From positions 68,983,561 through 69,047,560 of the forward strand of contig NC_088775.1 in assembly GCF_954871325.1 (NCBI RefSeq): DNA of 64,000 nt, written 5' to 3'. Source of the stretch: Gordionus sp. m RMFG-2023 (taxonomy: Eukaryota; Nematomorpha; Gordioida; Chordodea; Parachordodidae). The notes beneath the pieces are model-generated. The model had not been told where the DNA came from. It worked only from the letters and a program-made list of their open reading frames with translations, and searched no databases. Below, one piece after another: positions 26,225 through 41,200 of the stretch (positions are counted from its first letter, which is position 1; the number at the start of each line of letters is the position of its first letter). The translations under genes were made by a program, and so were the position numbers.

Positions 26225-29200
26225 GTATATGATCAAAATCTTTATTATAATATAATAATGTTGTTTATATATCCATTCAATAGATATTATAGTACCTAAT
26301 GTTTTGATATGTTAACTAAATATGATATAATACTCATAAAATATTAATTTATTAAATAAATATTTTTTGATAAATTTATAACACTTTTTTTAACGAAAAC
26401 TATATAGGTGACGCATTGGCAAAGTCCTTATATGCACGCCTATTTTCCAGCTCTGAATTCGTACCCTTCGCTTTTAGGGGATATGATTGCAGACGCTATA
26501 AATTGTTTGGGCTTTACCTGGGTAATCCATTTAAATTTTGAATTAAATTAAAAAGTATTATAATCATGTGGGTATCCAGGATTTAGCTAGAGGAGAATAC
26601 TATTGGATGTGGTTTTTTCTCTAAAAATTTTATTGGAGGTTTTTAGTCGACTTATTGTAGATATTTGGCTATCTTATATTTTCATAAAAATAATTTTGGT
26701 TATCACTAATTTTTTATAAAAATGTTTTTTTATAAAATAATTTAGTCAATATTTTAAAAAAATTATTAACTTTTACTTTCTTTCAAATTATTGTTTAAAG
26801 TGATATATTGTATAAATTTTTTTAGGAGATAAGAGTGGGGGGGGGGATTTTGGCTGGAATATTTATTAGTTAAAAATAATATTTATGAGAAGAGGCAAAT
26901 TTAGTTATGCCTATGATGATCTGTACTTAAAGAAACTAATTTGTATTTTCTCATTTTATTCACCCGTTGAGCTTTTTTGGGAAATTTATATATTTAATAT
27001 TCTGTTAATGTTTTATTTTAAATTTTAAAGATGTTTAGGCCTTTGTATTTTCAATTTAATGTATTATTTAATATAAGGCTTCAAGCCCTGCTTGTACAGA
27101 ATTGGAAACAATAGTAATGGATTGGTTAGGAAAAATGATTGATTTGCCATCCGATTTTCTCCATTCTAATACAGATACTTCAGGAGGAGGTGTAATCCAA
27201 GTAAAACTCAAATATGAGCTTACCTATTATTCAATAAACCTTCTATAAAAACAATATTATTTTACAATATCAGTAAAATGTTTAGACATAATAACAAATT
27301 TTTTGTGTAATATATTTTAAAAAAAAATGTTTTCTCAAGACCACTGCTAGTGAAAGTACTTTTGTATCTATTTTGGCAGCCAGGACTGAGGCTATCAGAA
27401 AAGTTCAAGAGGTTTTTCCCGATAAGGAGGATTCGGAGGTTAATGGGCGACTTATAGCCTACTGTTCAGATCAAGTAGATCTAAAAAATTGGATAACTAA
27501 TATACTTTAAATAAAGTTAATTACAGACTAAACTTTAATTTTTTAAAATAATTTATATATTTCTTATTCCCTTATTAGAATGTAAATAACATCACATTTT
27601 ACTCTCTTTACAGTATACTTACATTTTGTTGAACATAAAATATATTGCTAAACACTAATGACAATATATTACGAAATATTTTTATTCAAAATTAGGCCCA
27701 TTCCTCGATAGAAAAAGCTGGGCTAATCGGACTAGTTAGAATGAGATATTTAGCTTCGGATGATGATTTGTCTTTAAGAGGCCAAACTTTGGCAAATGCT
27801 ATTGTGGAAGATCGCAAAGCTGGATATATACCCTTTTATGTATGAGATTTTATTTAAATATAATTTTAAAAAACTACCATTTTATCTACTTTATCCATTT
27901 TTATATTCAAGTTATGTGCCACCTTAGGAACCACTGGTGCCTGCGCTTTCGATAATTTAGCTGAACTTGGACCCATTTGTTAAGATTTAATCATACATAT
28001 TTTTTAATATACTATATATATATATATCAGGGTTGACAAGTTTGTCAATTGACTAGCAGAATACGCCCAGTTGACAGAAGCTATATTTAACCAACCAGCC
28101 AAATACGGTTTAATACTGTCACATACTCCAAATGGTTTTGTGATTAAATATATATTTTTAATTTAACAGAGGTGATAATGATAGTAATAAATGGCATTAT
28201 TAATATGTAGGCCCGGTCTTAATAAAGACATTTTAACCTATCTGGCCTCCTAATCCTAGAAAAAATGATATTAACAGAAAATAATAATAGTTCAAATCTA
28301 ATAAGGAACTTCAAAATGTCAACCGTCTACCTAACTTAGAATACAATAATTTATCATGTATATAAATTTGATTTCTATTCCATCATAACAAACTGTGCTA
28401 ATCCAAAATCTTGAAGAAAACAATTTAATATAAAATGTTTTATAAATAAGATGGTAACCAACAAAGATTTACCTTGTCACAATAGTAAAAATATATATAA
28501 AGACTTTTTTTTAAAAAAGTACGTCCTATTAATAATTTATCGAGTCAAAAACATTTGACGACCATCTCTTAGATAAATCATTTTGATATATTGTGTAAAT
28601 TTTAAACGGGATCCTATTTAGTTCACATTAGAGAACTGCAAAGTAATTTTTTCGCAACCCGAGCCCGAATTAAAAAATTTTTTTTGTCCGAGCCCGACCC
28701 GAGCCCGAACACACATTTTTTAGTCCAACCCGACCCGACCCGAGCCCGACCCGAATAAAATTTTGCAATTTAAGTTTTAATATTATAATAACCAAAAAAA
28801 AATTTATGTGTATTTATTCAGTTCAGCCACCTTAAATAAAAGTTTATTTGACGGCCATAATCTATTCAAGATACATATTAAGTTGCATTTTATTAAATTT
28901 GTAAAAAATATTATAAAATGATTAATATACAAGCGAATTTAAAAATTATAACGATTATATAATACAATAAGCATCATTTATGCGAATATAGATATGATAT
29001 AAAAGTTAATAAATATATAAAAAATATAATGAACATATTATATTATATTGACCTCATCAATATCATTATCAAAATTATCACAAAGTGAATAATTATGATA
29101 TATAAATAAAGAGGCGTCCAGTTAATCTGGCTTTAAACGAGTCCTTCTATCCTCAAAGGCCCTACCTGGAAAACGCCCTTTCACTGCTAGCCGACGAAGC

Positions 29201-32200
29201 AGGGATAGCCAGGAATTTAAGAGCTAAAATACTTAAATTTGGAAACTCATAATGGTTTGTTTTCCACCATTTTAAAATATTATCGTCATCAATACATAAT
29301 TTCGGATCTAGGTATTTTTTTAGCTCGTCAACTTCGGCGCTAGCATCAGAATACGCATTGTCAGCCTCCCATAGAGAGAAGTCCAAAAACGTATCTACCA
29401 CCTCTGTAGTTTCTTAAGAAAAAAATATTCATTAATAATGTTAAGATATATATTTATTTTATTATTTTTTAATAAATAATTTTATTAATAATTTAACCAT
29501 ATTTTCATAAATTTGTTACCAGCACATCGACCCTTTTTCATATATGAGTTTAATATAGAAAATAATTTATTGCGGATACCATCAGCAGTATCTACTGAAT
29601 TTCTAGAAATTGTCGTAGGATTTGGAATGATGCTTTTAACATCAATATTTCCATATATTGAACCAATTTTGGCAAAATATTGGCAACAATCAACAAAGCC
29701 TTCCCCATGAATTGTATCAAATGATCTCAAATCACGTCCACAAAACATAGTAAGCACCTTTGTGCACTCTTTTTTCAATTTTGTACAACTTTTGAGTTTT
29801 TTCGGATCAGTACCAAAAAGACTATCAATTGTTAATTGTGTCTTTTTACTCTCTACTGTTGTACTTGTATTTGTATATACACATTTATGTCTTTTAAGTT
29901 GATTTGTTCTTAAAATAATTTAATAAGTTCATATACCTGTTGTTATTGAATTATATACATAAATAAATTTGCATATAATAGAAATGACATAATTAAGCTT
30001 TTCTTTATTTTCATCATATATAAATGAAAATTTCTTCCATACATCGGATTTTCCATTAAGATTCTTCCTTATCATACTCCTTTGTCTTAATCTTTTCACC
30101 AATTCTTTTTAATTTTGCATCCATTAAGATAATTTTTTTAATATGGCTGTGTTAAAAAAAATATTTAAAATGACTTTAATCAATTAGATTGAAATAAACA
30201 GAGTTGGGCACTGCTAATACTTGTATCTAAGATACATGATACAAGATCCCTTTATATCTTGTACTCAGTATATTTTGACATTTTTAATAAGATACTAATA
30301 TCTGTATCTAAGATCCTTAATTCTGAAAAGAATCTTGTATCTTTTTCATTTTCTTGACAAAAGATACAGATACAGATTCTTTTTAATATTCATGTTTTAA
30401 ATTTTACTTATCACAGTATACATCTTATTTTCTTTGAGAATCTTGTATTAATTTCCTAATTTTTTTTCTGCCATATTTTAAAATATTGACAACCAAAATT
30501 ATCTGGAAAATTTATAACTAATATTAAGGTAGTAGATAAAAAAGTAATAATACCAAAACGAAATAAGTAAAGATTATATTTTATATATAAATGTAACTTA
30601 CCAATTTTATATAATATTTTTTAATTTCTAGGATGGGATGATTAACATTTATGGCAGTGAAATTTAAATTATAGAAATAAGTTCCCCTGAATCAAATCCC
30701 AATCTTAAATTTTATATGGAAATTTTTTAAAACAAATGTTATAAAAGACAATGTATAGGCTAGATAAATAATAAATAATGAATAAAACTTATCTTTAGTA
30801 CATAAAATATGTCTTATCTTGTAATTCACGGGAAACACACAATTTAGTGATAAAATAGTTTGGTATCCGGTTGTTAGGTTTATAAAATAATAATTAATAA
30901 TGACATGACATGTTAATATGATTGACATTTTAATCCTTAAATGTGATAAATATTAAATAATATGATTTTATAATTAATATTATAAATTATACTGACTATT
31001 TAAGATATTAATATTATTATTTATTTTCGGGTCGGGTCGGGCTACGGACAGCCCGTGCAGTTCTCTAGTTCACATATATATCAATTAAAAAAAACATGTC
31101 AATTTCTCATTATATTAATTATGATCAGCTCAAGCTGGATTTTCTTTATAAAATGGTGCAATAACTACAAATTTGTAAAAAGTTCTAAAAATATTTATCC
31201 TTTTAACAATTAAAAGTTTTTAAATACTTCTACCGTTAGCTACATCATTCATTTTTATAAATATAAAAAGGCATATTATTTAATCGTGCTATGATCTATT
31301 TTCTCTGCCAGAAGAAGAAAAGATAAAAAACATGTATGAAATAAATATTAAAAAAATCTTAATATTGCCTACAGTCTTATCTACTTATTATGTCCTTAAT
31401 AACAAAGCCGATATCTTATAAATAATAAATTCTGTGATTGAAATTAATATAACAAATGAACTTGGTTTTTGCAAAGTGGTGATAGTAATTTAGCTATGTT
31501 ATAATAAATTTCCACATGCAATATATTTAATAAGCAAAATATGTGGAATGCGATAGAATCTAGAAACAATAACCAGATGTCGGCATCAGGTTGAAGGGAC
31601 TTTGCCCACCTTGCTCTTTAAAGTAAGTGGCAAATGTTATAATAACCCTTCGAAGTTCAACTTTTTTTTTCATTTTTTTTTAGTCCTTTTAGGATAATAT
31701 TCATATAAATAACATTGATTTAATGACAATGGGGAGATTAGTCATAAATTATGATTAATTAAAATATAAAAGAAGATATTAATAACTTAGTTCAATGCGA
31801 AAAAAACTCTAAGCAAACGAAATTTTATTTCTAGAATTAAACTGTGAAATATCATAGATTTTAATTATATGCATTCATTTATGAATATATTTTCTATATT
31901 ATATAATATGCCATCCATTTATTTTTTATCACAAAACAGATGTATTAACAAAACTTCTTAATTGACTCATTTTGATATGAAAGAATATCAGAAATATAAA
32001 AAAATACAAAGAGATTTAGAGATGAAGCAAATTGAAATAATTGAATATAATTAATTAAAAATGTAATAGTTAGTTTTATAAAAACACTGATAATAACCGT
32101 CAGTTATAGTAAATAAATAGTTTTAATATATTCATAAAAATATATAATTTAATTTAACCAGTAAAATATCGGTCAATTGATCAAATCGTATTTGACAGGT

Positions 32201-35200
32201 GAAATACCCGACCCCGATATATTAGAATAGATAGATATTTATATATTTGTGTATTTTAATATGATATATAATCTAAAACTTATTTACCCTAATTTATGAT
32301 ATTTTAAAGGTAATGAAGAAGAAATATATCTTCATATAGATGCAGCCTATGCTGGATCAGCTTTTGTGTGTCCTGAATTCAGGGGATGGTTAAAAGGAGT
32401 AATATATGCCCAATCATTTTCTTTTAATCCCTCTAAATGGTTGATGGTACATTTCGATTGCACTGCTATGTGGTAATACTAATCATTTTAATTCTGATAA
32501 ATACCTCATCAAAATAATAATGTTAAAAAATTTAAGAAAATGACAAAATATTTACCATATCCAAATAGTGTCATTTCAAATTATTTAATTACTGTTAACA
32601 GGCTTCATAAAGATGTGTAAGATACATTACAATTATATATGTTTATATTGTTACCATATTGTTTTGAGAGAGTATTTCTCTTCTCTTTCTATTTTATACA
32701 AATAATTGGGAAGACTCTAGTTTGATGGTCATTTATTGAGTCCAATATGTATAGAATACTTACTCTATAAATTTAAGATTATTATATAACAAACTATGAA
32801 ATAAATTTATATTCTTTTTTTCGTATTTTCATTTTCCCATTTTTTTAAATATAAATTAAAATTCGCAAGTTCCTTATAAAATTATCTGAAGTTAATAGGT
32901 TAGATATTATAAACATATTGGAATTCATTTCCTGCAGATTTTCAAATTAAAATTAACGCGTTCAATTAATGATTTGAAATGTAAAATATAACAAAATAAA
33001 ACAACACAGATCAAATCGAAACTATTACTTTTCTAATATTTTTATAGAGAGTCTAAAAAGTTTAATGATAATAAATATATGTCTTTTTAGTAATAAAAAT
33101 TAATATAATTATTTGAACAATAGTAAAACATTTTTTAGAATTCAAAAAAAAATTTAAATATAGGATTAAAGACAGTACTCTATTGCATCGTACTTTCAAT
33201 GTCGATCCCTTATATTTGCAGCACGAAAATTCAGGTAATGAATATTATTCGTTATTCAATTTTTCTCTGATTATTAATTTAACCAATAGTCATAAATGTA
33301 TATATCGTAAATTTATTTTGTATGCGTGAGAATTTGATATCTCTCAATTTATATCATTTTGCCAGAAATGTATGTAGAATATCTACTCTTGTGAATTTCA
33401 AACAATTTTGCCCTGAACTTTTGATACTCTTAATATATATATAGATTTCATTTAAATTAATAGAACACACAAGAGTTCACCCCAAATTTTCTGAAATTTA
33501 TAGGGTAGTTAGAATTACTGGAGTCAGGGCCAGCCCGGCCTGAATAAATATTAACGTTATATAACATATTTTCCCATTTTTCCTTTTTAAAAATATGAAA
33601 AGTTAAAAAAATTCTGGAAGTGAAAAATATTTGCTATTTATTTTCATATCATATTCTGTAATAAACAGAATCAAATAGATAAACCCAATTATCAAGGTTT
33701 TTGCTGAGTATCTAAGTTTAATGCATAAGAATAAAATAAAGTCTTAAGTATATTCCGGGGCGTAGGCATGGGGAGGGGGTTATGGGTTCAACTATCCTAC
33801 CCCCCCCCCCCCCCCCCCACCCCTCCACACCTGAAAAAATTGAATTTTTTTAAATTAATCTACTAAATTGATAATATAAATTCTTAAAATTTAAAAACAA
33901 CTATATTTATGTTTTTAATTCATAAATAATAATTTTGTTCTATAGAAGTTGATTGTTTTTATATTTTTCTAATAAATTTTAAATTTTGCAAAAAATTTGG
34001 CTATTTTACCATATTCATTTTTAAAGGTAAGATTATGGTTTGTGAGCCGTAATTACCATTGGCTATCTTTTATCGATTTATCTGTCATATGATTGGTTGA
34101 ATTTTATTAGTGCTGTAAACGTTACTACAAAAAAGTTACTTTTTAAAAAATTTCATATATATAATTATAATATAATTATAATATAAATAAAATTATACAA
34201 AAATAATATATTATATATAAGAAAACATCTTTTTGTAACAATTTTTATTTATTTTTAGCAACAATTGATTTTCGAAATTTTGATCAGACAAACAAGAGCG
34301 CTTAGTGCTCAACACAGCTTTGCCAAACACATGTTTAATTGGCGCAGAGGATGGGAAAGTTGTATTTATTTAATAAATAAAAATTTTAACGGTTTATTAA
34401 AAATATTTAATGAATTTGAGAAAAGCTTAATAGATCATCTTCACAAAGATCTTCATTCATTTCCTCATCAAACAAAAATTTATCTTTATTAGAAAATATT
34501 CTGGAATGTGTGATGGATAAAGAAATTAAGTCTGCTCTTTCTTTATCAAGATCTTTCTCAAAATGGAAATAAGCTTTAGCATTCTTCCTTTGTTTACCTC
34601 TAATTTTATCCAGGGCCAATCCAATTTAAATGGCAGATGAATTATTGCGGATAGTAATTATTCATCTCTATAGATGTGTTTGAATCTATAAAACAAAAAA
34701 TAATCAATATAAATTGTAAGCAATATATTCTCTTATCTATGCCTTCCAGGATTGAATTAATAAGCGGCTTACAAAACTTGAAATTATTTAAAGTCATTTT
34801 TTAAGCTTTAATATTATAATAGTTAACGTGGGAGTGAGATACCCCAAATGCATTTTTTCTTTGCACTTTAAAATTGAAAGAGTAATAGCAATCGTTTCCA
34901 TAACCTATAAAATCATATATACACATCATATTTCTAAATTGACGCTAACCATGCAATATTCATCCATGAACGACTTGTCGTTATCTGGAAATCTCTGTAA
35001 TTCAGATTTATCACCGTCAGATTTTTGGCAATTCTCCTTAATAAGATTAGCTGCATTGAAGATTGCCCATGTTTATTCCACAATAGCTTACACTTAGACA
35101 ATGTAATTTTTGAAATGGGTTTAAAATGGGCATCGTTATTTGCGTTTTCAATGTCAATACTTGCAACGAGATTTAAAGTGTGTGCTAAACAGGAATGTGC

Positions 35201-38200
35201 TTAGGTAAGTATACAATACTATCATGAGTATTTTGATTTCCAAATAGATCAAATAATGGCAGAGGAACTATTTCATCATCAGATTCCTCTCCTTGTTCAT
35301 ATATTCTAATAAATTTTATATATAATATGTTTTTTTTACTTGAAAGCTTTTATATAATTTCTAACATTGTAGGTAATGCATTTGGTCACTTTATTTTGTA
35401 TCTTATATGTGGTAAAAGTTTCAAATATTAGTTTTGCAGGATAATCAAATGTGTGTTTTTGGTTAGGCTGAACCCTCTCAAGAGTGCCGGGGTGTAGCCA
35501 GTGTACCGTCATCTCCAAATAAGAACATTTTTAAAAGACAATATTATCAATCTATAAAATATATATTTTATATATCGATTGGGATTCACAATAAATCCAC
35601 TAATTTCTTTTGGTGTCATATGCTTTGTTAATTTTTAATACGAGGGTAGGCCAAGACATCACATTTTTAGTTGGCTACAATTTTTTGATAATATTAATAA
35701 ATGCAGTGCTTTCTACAATTGAAAATGGTTGTAATTCTTCAATTAAAAAATTAAAAAATAATTTATCCACAGCTGTTTAATGTTGTTAAACCATCTAACT
35801 TTCGTCAGCTATAAAACAGATTAACCATGTTTTTAACCAAAATTATTCCAATCAATCTTCAAGTTGAGACTCAACTTAGAGGCTATTAATTTTTTAGGCT
35901 GAAAGCTTGACTAAGCCACAACTGAGATGGTCATAGTTAGGTAATTTAACAAACTACAGCTGATTGTGCTATTTTTATCTTTGATATAGATGAATTCTGC
36001 ATCGCAATGAGTGTGAGTTGATTTGCTTCATTTTTTAAAATTATTATTCACATGTTCATTAATCTCTTTCATTTTTGAGGAATATAGTGTATAATTTTTT
36101 AATTAAAATATTATTAATTCCTGAATTTTTTATTAAAAATAACTTAACTTTTCAATAAATGAAGATAAATCTTTAATTGCCTTTTTAATCCGTCACTAAG
36201 CTTATTGTCAAGGAAAACATTAAAAATTGAAATTGTGATTGGTAAAGATAATTTTTTTTAAAATTTCTTATCTTTTTCAGAATTCAGAATTATCATCTAA
36301 AAAGGAATCAGTAAAAATACATAGGTTCAGTTCTCTAAAACAATATTGCTTCATAGTTTTATTCCATATATATTTATTTAAAAATACAAATTTATTTAAA
36401 CAAAATTTTTTTAAATCACTATTTTATTCTTTAAATTTATTAACGACTTGAGGTTAAACCCATAGCAATAATATTAAAACAAGAAATTGAAAAATTAATA
36501 TTTAAACCAATATCAATATTCTGTTAATCTTGGGTTTTAAATGTTGGTTCCTAGCCCAGTATATTTAATTGTTTATATTTTAATTTCATGATTAAGCTTT
36601 TTAAAATATTATGAAAGAATACTTCTTTTAATGGTACTTTTATAATACCCATGATTTAATAATCTATTATTAAAGTAATGTTTAAAATAATAATATCTTA
36701 ATTCATTTTTTTTATCTTCATATGCTTTTTTAAGTTTGAACTGCTTAACCTTGAGGTTGAAATATTTGCGTTGGGACATAATTTACATTTACAAAGACTT
36801 TGTACTTAATTTATTTTCTTTATTGGTGTAAAATATGTTTCAAATTGAGGCCAGGGAAGTAAATCATCTCCATCTGAAGAAGTAACTGCTATGGACATAA
36901 TATTCTTAAAATAAATTATAAAATAGAATAATATTATTATTAGTATTTACTTTGAGTTTTGAATGAATATTAATTAGATTAACATTCGACTGAAAATTCA
37001 ACAACGAGAATTTAATATATTTTTCTTTTTTAATATTTTTCGAGAAAAAATTTAAAGTTACGAGTAACGTTTTGCGTTACTATTACTCAAAAAAAAGAAA
37101 CGCGTTACCGTTATTCGTTACCTCTAGAAGAAGGTAACGAAGTTAGTAACGACGTTATTTTTTTGATGTTATTTTACTGAATTTTATTTATTATTTTTTT
37201 TAAAATATTTTAAATATTTATTGTCACGTTAAAATTTAAAAAAATTTATTTAAAAAAATATGTGTAAAAATTAACAACTAATGGTTTTCGATAAATATAA
37301 AAATATTTTTAAAAATTTGCCGCTATTAAATATAAAAGTATCAAAGCTACAACCATATCAAGTGTCAAGTCTTATATTTTAAAAGATGATAGTTTTTTAT
37401 AATGGTAATCATAGTAAAACATATTTTTGTTTAATTAAATATTTTCAAATTGCTTTTGTGCTTCTAGTATCTTAGTTTCTATCTTATTTAATGAGATATG
37501 AATTACTTCTATATTTATAAACAAACTGAAAAGAAAAAATAACTTCTATGAAGGTCATAGAATCTGAAAATTCAAAAATATATTGAATCGAGGAAAAAAA
37601 CCATAATGTATTCTGACAAAATTGATTTTTTATAATTTAAAATTCGATATTTAAAATTCAGCCTAAGTGCCATAATTTTTATTTTGTTTATAACTGGTTT
37701 TTATTTATTGGCTGAAAAAAAACTGACTGATAAACTAGTAAGCACTAATCATACATTATATATTGTTGATTGCTTCTATAATTTTCCTTCTAGCATGTTG
37801 CCAATTTTGGATATTTTTTTTATTTTATATTTTGCCAAAAATGTTTTTCTTTAAACTATCTATTAAACAGGTCGAAGCAGTAAAGAAGTAAATACGCACA
37901 ACTTATTGGCCTAAGAAATAATGCTTCCAGATGTTTGGCCAACTTAATGCTTTAGACGTGATATCATATATTTTTGGTTCATAATTCGGTTATTTTTTAA
38001 TGCTGGCGAAATTGAAAGAATTAATAAGAGAGTAAATATTAACTCAAAACCAGATAGTTTTGAACTTCTATATTCTCTGTTCTGGCACGATGTTTTAACA
38101 ATTTTTTATTTTTTACCAATAATTTCATATTTAAACCAACTACCAAAGACCGATTATAATTGGAGTAAAAGATAAATGAAAATAAAACACATTTAAATTA

Positions 38201-41200
38201 ATTTTAATACATTTCTTCTTCTATCCATGAAACGAAAATATTAATTTTTTAATTTACTTTTAATTATTTTTATCATTCATAAAATTAATCCAATTACTTG
38301 CCGACAAACGTGAAAATCATTACTGTCTCTTTGCTAGATGTGTAGGATCAAAATTACAAACAATACCTCTCATAGTTTTCTTGCACATTACACATATCAA
38401 ACTTGTAACAAGCAATTTTGTAACATCAATTTAAATATTCATGATCCTATATACATAGTTTTGCTAAGAAATTTTAATTTTTATAATAAAAATGTTCTTA
38501 TGTTAAAAAATAAAATAAAACAATGTCAACAATTTGTAACATCTGTGCTAAACTAATTAAAGTGACAAAGGGCAACCTTTTATACAAACATAGTTACAAA
38601 GGGTCAACATGTCCTTCCTCTCAAAAATCTCCAACCAATGAAATTATAACAATACCCAAACCCTTATTAAATATTATTGAGCCTCATCCTCCCCCTATTA
38701 ACACAGATTTTCTTGAAAGATTTTTTGAATGGAAAAAAGGACCCACTTTAACACTGCCAAATAAATCTAGAAACCTAATTTCAAATTTTATTATTAAACT
38801 TATCACAAAAGTTAATGATAACTTAAATTGTTTAAAATCATGGGAAGACTTATTAACCTTCTCTCACAAATGTCTTATACGTCCCGCTAACAAAGAGACC
38901 CCATTACATGAACAAATACATTGATATTTTTGACACTATTTAAATGATTAACTACAATCATAATGTTAAAAAGCAAGTAGATTATATAACACACAAATGC
39001 AAAATAATATCAAATAAAATAGATCAAGGTGACATAGGTGGTGCAATTAAACTCATATCCTCATAACCATCTTTCTCCTATCAATGAAGAAACATTACAA
39101 CTATTGAAACAACTACATCCTGAAGCTTCTACAGATAATCTATCCATCTCTCCAATCCACCAGACTTTAATTTTTACCAGTGACAAAATAGTCAATGCTA
39201 TCAATTCTTTCAATAAAAACTCAGCAGGTGGTCTTGATGGTTTCAGACCCTCCTATTTTCAGTACTTAATTAATTCCAAAAATTCTTCCCATAGTTCTGT
39301 CATCAAGGTTTTAACAACTTTTTGTAATAACATAATAAATAATGATATTCCAATACAAACTCACCAAATCCTTTTTGGTACACGTCTAATTGCTTTATCT
39401 AAGCCAGATGGTGGTACCCGTCCCATTGCAGTAGGCTCCTTTTTCAGAAGATTAATAGCCAAAATCATAATCGAACACATCAAACATGATGCTGTCAACA
39501 TTTTGAATTCTTATCAACTAGGTTTTGGGATCAAGGGTGGCTGTGAAATAGCGGCTCATACCTTAAGAATTTACTTAGAAAACTCACTGACTCTGTAATT
39601 TGTAAACTAGATTTCAAAAAGGCCTTCAATAGCCTACATCGTACCTCATTTTTAAAATTCTTCTATGAAACTTTTCCCTGTTATTCTAAATTTATTGAAT
39701 CCTTATATGGTTTTCAGACGCCTTTGACATATGGATCTTATCAGATTTTATCCCAATAGGGCATCCAACAAGGGGATCCATTAGGACCACTTCTTTTTTG
39801 TTTAGGAATCCAACATCTCATCTACCAAATTGAACAAAATTTCAACCTAGATCTTAATCTATGGTATTTAGACTATGGGACCATCTGTGGCCCTTCAGCT
39901 AATGTACTAAGCGCCTTAAAACATCTGGAAATCAATTCCCAAGCTATCGGCCTGGTACTCAACATAAATAAGACAGAATTATGTTTCTTAAACAATAAGC
40001 CACAAAAGTTGGAAGGCTACAAAATCATTGCTCCTGACAGCTTAACTTTACTTGGGTCCCCATTAGCTAATGAGACCAAGTCGGAAGATTTTCTCCACAA
40101 TATTTTTAAAAGCTTTTACAGTATGGAGCACATTTTAAGTCTCCTACCAGCTCATCAATCTTTATTTTTAATTCGCAAATGCCTGTACATACCTAAATTT
40201 ATGCACATTTTCCGATCATCATCTTTTTTCAAAAACAATGAACTCATATCTAAAATTCAGGATAAATTTAAAATATTTTTGGAAAAAATTTTAAACATAA
40301 ATTTAAACTCATTCAATTGGTCACTTGCTCAGCTACCTTCTAAACTAGGCGGTTTAGATTTTTTCCGCTCAATCTTTTATCCTTATTATCATTCGTATCA
40401 TCTAGATTATCTAACAATTCTATGATTTCTGGCTTCATATGTCCGACCGATCGTTTATTAGATGATGCTATTGACAAATAAGGCAAACACACCCATTAAC
40501 ACCGTATTACGATCAATCATCACACACAAAAGATTTTTCACACCTTTAATCTCGAAATACTAAACAGATATATCAGTCAATCCACCTTTAGATTGCATTC
40601 AACTCCTCCAATTATCTGAACAGGCTTGGTGGTCATGAATGGTTAGAATTACTCCCTAGTCGCAACCTTGGTAATCTCTTATCAGATGAACAACTGAGAG
40701 TAACCAATGGTTTACGTCTAGGTTGCGATATAGTACAGCCTCATGCCTGCATCAAATGCAAATCACCCGTTGATTCAAAGGGTAGACATGGCCTAAATTG
40801 TATTTTTAGTCAAGGGTGACATCAACGCCACTCAGCTGTAAACCATATAATAAATAGAAGCATAACAGCTGCACACATTCCAAACAATCTTGAACCATCA
40901 AATTTATCTCAAGTAGATGGTTTAAGACCTGATGGTATGACAACCATACCTTGGGCCCTCGGCAAATCACTCATATGAGACTACACGTGTGTCTCGTCAT
41001 TCCCTTCAAACATAAATTTCAATTTAATAACACAGGCTGAAATTAAAAAGACAAACAAATACAAAAAATTTAAAAACTTCCTATTCACTCAAGTAGTGAC
41101 TTCTACTAATGGGCATTTTTCGCCTAAAACATTTTTGTTTTTAAAAAAATCTGGGTAATTAATACGACTATTCACTAATGAACCCAGAGAATTCCTTTTT

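Larger units (their letters stand above)
28629..31067 (-). mobile_element. Hermes-like hAT with core deleted, perfect 8-bp duplication
   Basis: Ends TAGAGAACTGCA on both strands; flanks GTTCACAT at 28621-28628 and 31068-31075 are identical. GAGCCCGA/CCCGACCC repeats lie inside both ends. The minus strand carries, in order, a BED zinc finger (about 30120-29870), a DNA-binding domain (29912-29485) and a C-terminal dimerisation domain (29401 to about 29020). The RNase-H-like catalytic core that should lie between the last two is missing, so this is an internally deleted derivative. A further hAT-like tip (CAGAGTTGGGCAC at 30199) with GATACAAGATAC-type repeats is nested inside. Confidence 0.85.
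28028..32216 (+). mobile_element. Old hAT copy, same family as 53343-56084, split by another hAT
   Basis: The left end CAGGGTTGACAAGTTTGTCA and the right-end pieces ATCGGTCAATTGA and TATTTGACAGGTGAAAT match the ends of the younger copy at 53343. Flanks ATATATAT and ATATATTA agree at 6 of 8 places. A worn transposase C-terminus on + at about 31560-31650 aligns with 55590-55690. The element lies in the HDC F-G intron and is itself split by 28629-31067. Confidence 0.7.
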
